DNA of 35,993 bases, from positions 96,600 through 132,592 of the forward strand of contig NAOQ01000166.1 of the NCBI GenBank assembly GCA_002751075.1. The letters run 5' to 3'. The notes under the pieces are model-generated. The model searched no databases and had not been told where the DNA came from. It worked only from the letters and a program-made list of their open reading frames with translations. Each line of letters starts with the position of its first letter. Positions within the stretch are counted from its first letter, which is position 1. Made by a program: the position numbers and the translations under genes. Positions 22,977-32,445 of the stretch are shown here, piece after piece. This DNA comes from Ichthyophonus hoferi (taxonomy: Eukaryota > Opisthokonta > Ichthyosporea > Ichthyophonida > Ichthyophonidae).

Positions 22977-25900
22977 ATGGTTAAAGAGACTGTCTTTTAC
23001 GAGACTTTTGGTGTTCCTCCTGATGCTTCTATTGAGCAAATTAAGAAAGCATACCGCAAACTTGCTCTGAAACATCACCCCGACAAGAACCCTAGCCCCG
23101 ACGCCGCTGAGAAATTCAAAAACATTTCATACCAGGTAGATCATATATATATATATTGTACTAGGGGGTGACTTATATTCCTAAGTAGATGCATGTCTTT
23201 TGAAGTGACATGTCTTGTTTACTTACTATTATACAGATTCACACTCCGGCTATACCCATATACATACACCTTATACTTTAGCACCTACACATATTTTGTT
23301 CGATTTTATTATTATAATTTTTTTGCCTTTCGCACTTCTTCTCTTGATTTCAATTGTTTTCCCCTATTATATTTTTATATTCTATTCTATTCTATTTTAC
23401 TTTATTTTATTCTATCTTTTTCCTTGCCTCTACCATACCAACCTCTTCCTACCCTCTACCAGTTCTCTGTACTTGAAGACCCCCAGAAGCGTGAGGTGTA
23501 TGATCGTTATGGTGAGGCTGGACTCAAGGAAGGTGGTATGGACAGTGGTCACTTTGCCGCTGAGGACTTTATTGGTCAGATGTTCCCTGGCTTCGGGTAG
23601 GTTAGGATACATATATGTATATATTCTATGTTGTGTACCTCCTCTACCTGCATGTTTTATATCTAGCTTCCTTGCTACTCTTTCTTGCTACCTCATACCA
23701 CCCATACTTTTTTTTAATTTTTTTTTATAGCTTTTTCTCTTTCACACCATTGTTGTTTATCCACTTTCTAATATATAGATATATATATTGGCTAATCAAT
23801 GTATCTGAAGTATGTTTTTTTTCTTTCTATCAACCGACAGTGAGTTATATCCAGTAGCACACAACTTTAGGTTTACATTCCATATAAGAAAATCATATAT
23901 ATATATATACGTGTTTTTGTTTTTATTTTTCTTCCCTCATCTATAGTCGCTATGGCCATGGCGTCATAGTTCGACATATATCAGCGTTCTTCATTGGCCA
24001 CACTATTGGCTTACAGGCAATTAAAAGATCCCATTATTTTAAAAAAAAATTAGTCCACCAATCAAGTCAGAAGCTATTTGCCTCCCCCTATCCCTATCTC
24101 TTTCTCATCTTGCTCTGCATATGCATTAATTAAGTATGCATTTTTTTTAAAAATATGCATTGGTGTATACCAACAGAGCAAGATATATATATATATATAT
24201 AGTACGTCTTACCCTATCTTAATGCATCTTACCATATTCTACTATACCTGTAAGTAAGATTGTACCAATCATAGACACTGATTATATCGATATATTTACT
24301 GCGATAGATCCTTCTTTGGTGGTGGAGGCCATCGTCGTCAGGATAAGGGAAAAGATGTTGTCCACGAATTAGGCGTGACATTGGAGCAATTATACAACGG
24401 TACTACCAAGAAATTGGCAATGAGGAAAGATGTTGTATGCGGTGGTTGTGATGGAAAAGGTGGCAAGAATGTCACCAAGTGCCAGAAGTAAGTAGGAGGA
24501 GGGTGACTGTATATGGTGTGTGAATGTGAATAGCCTTATATAAATTGGTGTGCAAGAATGACATCATAGCAAGAGCACGTGTCTACAAAGAGGGTGGAGG
24601 GGGTGATGTTAATAGGGGTGTATGTGTATGTGTATGTGTGTGTATGTATGTATAGGTAGGTATGTTTTAGTGTAAGTAATAAGGGTCTAGATGCGGTGCT
24701 CCTAGAACCTATCATTATACAAGCATGAGGGTTTTGTTTTTAATTGGATGGATATATATATATATATTGTTCTTATACGTCATATATGCGTCATACTGTG
24801 GTATGTGCCCATACACCAATCAATAACCCCCATTTTGTTTCTTTCCCTTTATGTCCTATTATATCTTTCGCACTTTTCTCCTTCCTCATCTTCTCTCCCT
24901 CTTTCTCCTCTTTCTCCCTTTTCTCCTATCAGGTGTCAAGGACGAGGTGTAGTTCTTGTTGTGCGCCAATTAGGCCCAGGCATGATCACGCAGATGCAGA
25001 CAGCTTGTGACCAATGCAGAGGGCAGGGTGAAAGCATGAGTGAGAAGGATAGGTGCAAAAAGTGTCATGGAAAGAAACTAGTAGAGGAGAAGAAGGTATG
25101 CAATGCTATACTATACTATGTTATGTGGATGTAAAGAATAGAGGTCTATGTGATTGTAAGGCTATATATATTATATTATATCATATTATTCTACACTTCA
25201 TTATATTATACTATAGTATATTGCATACTCTAATAAGCCAATCGGATTTACTATACTTTGTTAAATATAGATATAGTAAACATCCAACTATGAACCCTTC
25301 GTTTAAAAAAACGAAACTGACTAATCATTAGATAAACATTTATAATTAGACCAATAGATAGATATATTTATATTCCTAGTTATTATTGTTTCTATTTCTC
25401 CCTCTCAGGCACGTGCTTACATATACATTATACGTACGTACATACATACATACTGATCTTTACCCAATTACCGTAGACCTTTGAGGTGCATGTGGAGAAG
25501 GGTATGAAGGAAGGCCATCAGATCCGTTTCACTGGAGAGGGAGATCAGGTCCCAGGCCTGCCTCCTGGTGACATTGTCATAGTGTTGAGACAGAAAGAAC
25601 ACCCAGTGTTCCAAAGGTGTGTATGACATATATATATATATTGGATGATTAAATGATTAGCTAAACTATTATGAGCTCATTAAATAATTCATTTCCACAA
25701 ACTGAGTGAATGGAAACTATATATATATATATTAGATGATTAAATGATTAACTAAACTATTAATTAACCCATTAAATAAGTCATTAAATAAGTAAGTGAT
25801 TAATTATATTATTAATTAATTACCACAAACTGGGTGAATGGAAGCAGTATATATATATATATATATATTTATATGGCTCTACCCCATACATACTAATTGG

Positions 25901-27245
25901 TTGTGATTTTCTAATAAGCCTTATCACTATGTGTGATTGTGATTGGGTTAAATAATAGTCTCTATACCTTTAGTAGGGTATGTGTATTATGAGACGATTG
26001 GTGCATTTTTTTCTAGGGATGCATGGGTATGGTATTTATCTATGTATATAACATGTGGTTTCACATCCTTATATAGGATGAATGATGTCACTGTGATGTC
26101 ATACATAGATGATTCTTACCATTGGTTAAGACTTGATTGGCAGTCAAGTTTAACCACAAGAGAATGTTTAATAATGGTCCTGTTCCTGTTACCCCATCCA
26201 ATCATATGGTTTTACAGCATATATGCCACCAGTTAATTAATTAATTAATTAAACAATCATACTAAGCCATTCTGAAGCATTAATACTATATAGCATACAG
26301 TAGCAATTTTTATGAAGTTGTTTATTTGAACCCCTCAACTAATCATTTCCCTGATTTAAAAGGCAAGGCGATGATCTTATCATGAACATGTCTATTACAC
26401 TATGTGAGGCGCTGTGTGGTTTCAAGATGCCAGTCAAACATCTCGACGATGAGATCGTCCTTGTGACTGTTCAGCCTGGCCAAGTGATTAAGGAGGGGGC
26501 TGTTAAGGTTAGTTCTTGTTTCTCACCTCTGTTCCTGTGTCTTGTGTGTGTCGTGTCTATCCTGCACGTATGTATGTATGTGTAATCATTTAATAACACC
26601 ATTAGCTACTTAATATATATTAAGTAGCAAATAACGTTATATTACTGCATAAGGTTGCCCTATGACATCATTTTAGCCAATTGTTGTGTGTCTGTAATGG
26701 TTTCTTACCCGACCTTTACAAGTTATTATTGTACATCTATATAGGATATGTTATGACTTATTGTGTATTATATTCATATATATATGGTACTTGCATGATA
26801 AATAACCATGTGCGTACAACGGAAAGAGTATGTAGATATATATATATATATATAGATACATAGTTATGGTAAGTGTCAACCAACAGTATTATAATGACGC
26901 TTAATTATCCTAAATGGGCACTAACTCTCCTCTCTCTTCTCCCTCACATCCTCCTTGCAGATGGTAGCTGGTAAAGGCATGCCTCATGTACGCGACATTG
27001 ACTTCTGCGGCAATCTCCTGATCAAATTTAACGTGCAGTTCCCGGACCATCTTTCACCCCAACAGGTGGCCCAGATTGCCAAGGCCCTTGGCCCCATCCC
27101 CACTCCTCCCATGGAGACAGACGAGATGGAAGAAGTGGTTGTCAGTGATTACGATCCTAGTATGAGCCAGAGAAGGGACGATGAAGATCATGAACATGAA
27201 GGCATGGGAGGTGGTCAACAGGGCGTTCAGTGCCAGTCCCAGTAA
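22977..27245 (+). CDS. DNAJA: Type I Hsp40 co-chaperone, DNAJA1/DNAJA2-like, complete, 7 exons
   Basis: J-domain protein that delivers unfolded clients to cytosolic Hsp70 and stimulates its ATPase. Exons: 22977-23135, 23463-23596, 24308-24487, 24933-25095, 25477-25616, 26363-26507, 26961-27245; phases close to 401 aa (human DNAJA1 397, DNAJA2 412). Residues 1-70 are the J domain, with [17 protein letters not shown] holding the HPD triad. The Gly/Phe linker is short (PGF, SFFGGGG). Four zinc-binding CXXCXG-type repeats follow at about 139-210 ([32 protein letters not shown]). Two client-binding beta domains come next ([28 protein letters not shown]). The C-terminus is CQSQ, a CaaX box, so farnesylation and membrane association are expected as for human DNAJA1/2. 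The start is the first ATG before VKETVFYE and matches family N-termini. The paralogue (A1 versus A2) cannot be settled by eye. Confidence 0.97.
24107..24184. repeat. Short element with 11-bp terminal inverted repeats in a DNAJA intron
   Basis: ATCTTGCTCTG at 24107-24117 is mirrored by CAGAGCAAGAT at 24174-24184, with TATGCAT words inverted inside. A TA microsatellite follows at once. It could be a tiny MITE-like fragment or a chance hairpin. Confidence 0.45.
25629..25870. repeat. Tandem duplication with TA tracts in DNAJA intron 5
   Basis: Two copies of a unit running from a TA tract through GATGATTAAATGATTA, CTAAACTATTA and CATTAAATAA to CACAAACTG(A/G)GTGAATGGAA, then a third TA tract. The second copy is longer through internal ATTAAATAAG/TTAATTA repetition. 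Confidence 0.8.
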
Positions 27246-27641
27246 ATCTTTGCATACTTAGTTTAGTATTGCTTGTATTAAGATACTCTTTATGTCACAC
27301 CAAACCAAGCCAGCTTCTGTTGTAGTCGTACCCTTGTCTTATTTGTGTTGACAGGATGATGACGCAGGATGATTGGGGTTAGCAGTTAGGTGTGGGTGGG
27401 TTGGTGATACTTGACTTTGGTAGACGACTAAGATGACTACTATCATCGCTGTACTATATTGTGCCTGCCATGTTTCTCTAAATATGTTTGCAGATTATAC
27501 GCATTCCCGAGGTGCAATATATATTGATATATATCTATTTACACATATCAACAGCACTGATAACCTTGTTAGCCACCCAATTGGCTGTTAATCGTGAGCA
27601 GGCTGGGTGTTAATAATAGATGTACTTACGTTAAAACGTTA

Positions 27642-27647
27642 AATAAA
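27642..27647 (+). terminator. AATAAA polyadenylation signal candidate for DNAJA
   Basis: AATAAA about 400 bases after the DNAJA stop, followed by T-rich sequence. It is the first good hexamer downstream in this strand's 3' UTR. Confidence 0.5.
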
Positions 27648-27659
27648 TTCTTTTGACAG

Positions 27660-28687
27660 TCTTATTATACCTATAGGGCCTTTTTGTAGCTGAACACCCG
27701 AGTTTTATTAGCTTATGAACACCAGCCACAGGGTTGCAGTCTCAAGGCTAATATAAAATGTCAGAAAGAATTGAATTTAAAATTTATTTTTATGTTTAAT
27801 ATTTATAACAAGATAATTAAAATATATGCCTGAAGAACCGTCTTTTCTCCTAGGATGAGGTTAGTAAGAATATAATATAATACAATGTTAGTTGAAATAT
27901 GGTAAGGAGGAAAGCTATTAATACTATATATTAAGGTGACTGGCTTTTATTGGTAATGTTTGCAACCCTTATGATATTGTTTCATCCGGCAGAAATCTAC
28001 TTATGTTACTAAATATGGGTCGTTCAACGCTGGTTTACTCAATCAAATATCAACTTTTTTATCTTGGGTGATTGTGATTGGTTTTTATAGGGTAGTGCAA
28101 CTTATTTATTCTAGGGATACCTCTGCCTACAACTAATTAGTATATTCTAATTGGTCCAATCACCCTATCGTATTATAATTATCAAATAAGGTAGTTAGGC
28201 AATGTGTCATTATTTACATCGTAATATATCACCTCTTACTGATCGATCTCATTGTGCAATTTCCACATTCACACCCAAGCGTATCCAACAGTATTAGCTA
28301 CTACCAGTTATACAACTGGAGATCCCGGAGTGACAATGACAGTCTCAAAATAGGATAGGCTATTTATTTTAAATTGGCTATCGGATTAGCAATTTTAAAA
28401 CCAATAGGTTCAAGAAATTATATGTTGACAATAGCAAAACTAATAATTGAAATGCTTTAAAAGATTTATTATATGATAATAAATTATTAAAAATAAGTAC
28501 CTATGGCTGTAGTGTTATTATTACGTCTGAAACCACATGATATTTTGCTATTATAATGTCGTACTATCTATCTATCATACCATCATACTCTAAACATGTG
28601 CCATGCCATATATACCCATTCAGTCATCTCTCCTTTTTCTCCATACTCCAATCATGTCTTGTCTGTATGTATGCACAACATATTGTA
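27660..28687. other. Intergenic sequence downstream of DNAJA, no gene seen
   Basis: AT-rich. A few TGATTGG/CCAATCA words lie in its first half (27372, 28076, 28157, 28648), after which they vanish for about 3.5 kb. No coding segment or ordered repeat. Confidence 0.5.
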
Positions 28688-29234
28688 AAGTTTTCCGAGC
28701 TTTAAAGGCAGTTTTTCAAGAATTAACGACATTTTTTTTCTCAAGCTTTAGCGACATTAAAGTACGAAAACAATATTTTTTTTCTTCCTTTTTTTATATA
28801 GCAATTTTCCTGAAACATTTATTTGGTTTCTTGAAATATTCTTTCTCACAGGAATGAGTAATGAGTAGCAAAAATAATGAAAATCAAGATAAATATAATA
28901 CTCCCACTACTGTAAGATGGCCCAGGACAATTTTCAATAAAACCAGACAGGATTATATATCAATCATGGTGAACGTGGAAGAAATTTCTCGTGGATCGCA
29001 GGTGCTCTTGGTTTACCAAGAACGTCGGTTATAGGAATTTTCAAGAAGTGTTATGAAGAAGGAAAAACCCAGGCGAAAAAAGAGATGGGTATTTTTCAAC
29101 AAAATTATTATTTTCATACATTAATGTTGCTAATGCTAGGTAAAAAATGTCAATAAAGCTTGAGAAATTGTCGATAATGTTGGGAACAAATGTCGTTAAT
29201 GCTTGAGAAACTGTCGTTAAAGCTGGAAAACTCC
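28688..29234 (+). mobile_element. Tc1/mariner-like DNA transposon relic with long TIRs
   Basis: A 547-bp element bounded by TA on both sides (TA target duplication). Terminal inverted repeats of about 100 bases are imperfect: AGTTTTCC(G)AGCTTTAA, GACATT and TTCTCAAGC(T/A)TTA on the left reappear inverted on the right, with one arm carrying an extra block of about 25 bases. Sub-repeats of the type CTTGAGAAA-TGTCG-TAA occur within the right arm. The plus-strand interior (about 28950-29090) encodes a transposase-type helix-turn-helix (RGRNFSWIAGALGLPRTSV, then IGIFKKCYEEGKTQ), typical of the N-terminal DNA-binding part of IS630/Tc1-like transposases. The catalytic DDE domain is absent, so the copy is non-autonomous or decayed. 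Confidence 0.75.
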
Positions 29235-30458
29235 TATATATATAACATAGGGAATTGGTGTATTGTATGGCATGTACAGTAGGAAGCAACTAACCCGACT
29301 GTCACATGTACGCGCTCTACCCATCCTTTCTACAACCTGGTATTACTCTACGTGCAGGAATGTAATTGAAGCAATAATTAACTCCTTTAAGTCATCTGTC
29401 ATATTGCATTTAATTTAAAAGCTAACATGTACATTTAATTGATTTATTAGATATACTATAACTATAGCTTCTGTTGCAAACAAGCCCATTTAATTTAATT
29501 TATATTAACAGATAGAAGTTCAGTTATTACACTGGTTAATAAGTATTGTATGATACTTTCTTGTGTAGAAGTTTTCAATGTGCTAAAATAAACCTTTTAC
29601 CACCCTGTCATTTATTCTAATGCTATTTAACACCTCTAAATGGCATGATGCTATTACAGCTGTCACTTGACTTACTGACAACATTGTGCTAGTACCTTAT
29701 AATTTACATGAACAAATGTAGTATGTACGTAGCATATAGAAAAATATTAAATTGCCCATTGGTACAATACTTATTTGGCTTCAAAATTAGCACGTTAGAA
29801 TGTTAGTGACAAGGAAAGTAAGCCTGGTAGTAGATCTTGAAGTTGTATCAGCTAGAAGCAAGGATAAAATTGCATGGAAACTGTAGTTTTTAAAACAATA
29901 TACATATATTCAAGTTGACTAAACAACCTAGGCTATATATGAGGAATACCATATTAGTTCAGATCATCAATCCTATTGCATCATATTATAATATCACCAT
30001 ATTGTTCAACTATTCATATTTAGATAACCACTTAAACTCCAGCCCCATAGAGATTCCTAGGTTAGCAATATATTAATTGTGACCAGCCAATAATGATGTG
30101 CCCAGCTGTTTTTATCAGTTGACATAGAATAATCTCTTAAAAATAAGAAGACAGCAACCAAGATAATGCTTTTATTGACACCGAGTTTGAGCTGGTCTGT
30201 CACAAAATGTTATCAAATGCTGAGATCTGATTAATAGTTAGTTGGTATGTGACTAATACAACTGCAGGATCATACACCTAATTAGTATTAATTAGTCACG
30301 TACAATAACTTATGATCAGCTGTGAACACATCTGGTTTTAAAAGGTACCAAACAGATTATGATAGAGTGGCCAATGTAGACTATCGTTATCAGAGTCTGT
30401 GGTAGTTCTAGCAACTTGTCCACAGCCTTTGGGATCCTGGTACCATTTTGTCAAAGCT
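29235..30458. other. Intergenic sequence, no gene seen
   Basis: AT-rich, no repeats of note and no convincing reading frame. The CCAATCA, TGACGTCA and CACGTG words are absent. Confidence 0.5.
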
Positions 30459-30751
30459 CTGCATCTGAGTATCCAACCAGACTGATGGGTCCAAGTTGGT
30501 ACACTATGGTTTTTGTTGGGTATGTGTTTAGGTATCTTAGAAGCTGTAAAAGCATTTCATAGTGGTGAGAACGGCCACACTAAGGGTGATGTCTAGTCGA
30601 CTAGCCATCACCCTTAGTGTGGCCGTTCTCACCACTATGAAATGCTTTTACAGCTTATAAGATATCTAAACACATACCCAGCAGAAACTATAGTGTAAAA
30701 ACTAAACCCTAAATCCTGGACTCATCAGTCTGACCGGTTACTCACATGCAG
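30459..30751. repeat. Large palindrome (inverted repeat with essentially no spacer)
   Basis: Centred at 30598/30599 on a CTAGTCGACTAG core. The innermost arms (30541-30591 and 30606-30656, 51 bases) are perfect; one mismatch (30592 versus 30605) is the only flaw over the central 116 bases. Outside this the arms continue to about 30459 and 30751 with rising mismatch (for example CTGCAT-TGAGTA at the ends and GGGTATGTGTTTAG nearer the centre) and an extra TTTAGGGTTTAG-containing block on the right. It could be a foldback or MITE-type element, a recent inverted duplication, or the source of a long RNA hairpin. Confidence 0.9.
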
Positions 30752-31149
30752 ATTTTTATCTATCTCCTAAGCAGGCTCAAAGTCACATTTACATGTATGA
30801 GTACTCGTATGATAATACACATGGGAAGAATACAATGAAGATCTGAGATGTTCAAAAATTGATATGTGGCAGTGTAAGCTTACAGCAATCAGATTATGCA
30901 TATTTTCTAATTGGAAATAAATAACTAACAAATAAATGCAAAAAACATTTTAAGATTAATTCATAAACAACTCAGCATATTTCCAGCCTTTATATATATA
31001 TTATAATTCTATATATTTTAGGCCCATGTAGCCCCTTTTCTGATAACTATCCCCCTATACAGACAATCATTGCACATCCTATGATATTATCATAACCTTA
31101 CGTAGTTGTATTAGAAAACATTCAGGACAATAAAGTACACTATTATAGC

Positions 31150-31464
31150 TCATGGCATAAGTGAACAAAAGGTAGGGGAATAGAGACCTTGATTGATACC
31201 AGATACCAATTTATAACTGCAACCCTTGGGACACAGGTATTTAGTCTGTATTGTTAGATATTGAATATAAGGTACATCTAAGGTAGGGCAAGGTGAGTGT
31301 AGGAATATATAGTGAACCAATCCTTTGAACAACCCATACTCTATTATTTTTTTATGAAAAGTACATGTTATTAATGCCAATGTCTTAATCCAGGCATAAG
31401 GAGAAATGGCTTGGCAATGATGAATGCAAACATTAGGTAGAGCAGGATAAATAGATACACTCAA
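31150..31464 (-). CDS. Unrecognised 104-residue reading frame
   Basis: Open minus-strand frame with several cysteines and aromatic residues (CHHCQ-like start, CPKGCSYKLVSG near the end). I know no matching family. It may be an exon or chance; the other frame at 31831-32046 lies 5' of it on the same strand. Composition is somewhat less AT-rich than its neighbours. Confidence 0.2.
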   Translation of the reverse strand: MSVSIYPALPNVCIHHCQAISPYAWIKTLALITCTFHKKIIEYGLFKGLVHYIFLHSPCPTLDVPYIQYLTIQTKYLCPKGCSYKLVSGINQGLYSPTFCSLMP

Positions 31465-31600
31465 ACCAGTAAAACCACAAAACCACTGTTAAATATGTTT
31501 AGTATTTAGGTATGAATTAGTATTCTACAATCTCCTTTTTTAATACTTTTTAAGAAATAAAACAGTAATATAAAGAAAAATGAGAGGTTGGTTTAGGATC

Positions 31601-31627
31601 TAGGGTTTAAGGTTTAGGGTTTAGGGG
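31601..31627. repeat. Short interstitial telomere-like TTTAGGG run
   Basis: Three to four imperfect copies of GGTTTAGG/TTTAGGG. A similar TTTAGGGTTT block occurs, inverted, in the right arm of the palindrome near 30700-30715. Confidence 0.6.
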
Positions 31628-31830
31628 CAGTAGATGAACTCAAGCTGACAAATCCTAGATGATAGTTAGATTACATTTATGACCCATGAATTAGTTAGGT
31701 TGAATTGTGATCAACTGAGAAATGTGATGTAAAACGTTTCAATATCTTTGATAAAAATATGTTGAGCTTTTTTAGAACAGTTTGTGTGTCAGAACCACGT
31801 TCTGTGTATGAACAGTTTGCATGTCCTTTA

Positions 31831-32046
31831 TTATTGTATAAATCCTTGTGTATATGTTTCTTTTGCATACGTATTTAAACATACAAGGAACATAACATAA
31901 GGCATTGCAGTCAACAAATACAGCATTGAGCCACAAAGTCCAAGCGGGCAGGGTTTAGCCTGACCTTGAATGCCAATAGAACATTGAACACAAGTAGAGG
32001 AATAGTACCATCTATAACTATTTAGAGAATTATTCCAAAGCGACAA
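31831..32046 (-). CDS. Unrecognised 71-residue cysteine-rich reading frame
   Basis: Minus-strand frame with CVQCSIGIQGQAKPCPLGLCG followed by a hydrophobic stretch (MLYLLTAMPYVMFLVCL) that could span a membrane. The stop is overlapped by AATAAA on the same strand (TTTATT at 31827-31832), which could equally be the polyadenylation signal of the CCCH gene, 615 bases past its stop. No family recognised. Confidence 0.25.
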   Translation of the reverse strand: MSLWNNSLNSYRWYYSSTCVQCSIGIQGQAKPCPLGLCGSMLYLLTAMPYVMFLVCLNTYAKETYTQGFIQ

Positions 32047-32445
32047 TTTTTATATATTCCATATCTAAAATTCCATATAAATTAAAATACCATCATAGTG
32101 CAAATGTATTTTTATGGCTCCAAAGTTAATATATACGATTAATTTTTAAAAAAAATGATAGCTAAGTAGACCCATATGATTGGGTTATAGTCATGTACTA
32201 ATACACCTAAATTGGTAATAGTGACCTGATATCAACTATCATAGCCACTGAATAATACTTCAAAAGGGGCACCATACATTGGTATTGGTTCCTTATTGGT
32301 GGAAACAGTAGGGCCACCACTAAATACCCTTGCTTAGTACCCTGCTAATTTGAAAGACTGGATTGCATACAGTATACAGTTGTAATTACTAACCAATGCA
32401 TGTACACTATTGGTAAGTATACCAATGGGTGTCATCTGATTAAAC

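Noticed and set aside
23193-23730. Plus-strand frames of 135 and 171 residues
   Set aside because: They read through DNAJA introns into or across exon 2 (23463-23596); the extra residues are pyrimidine-rich intron.
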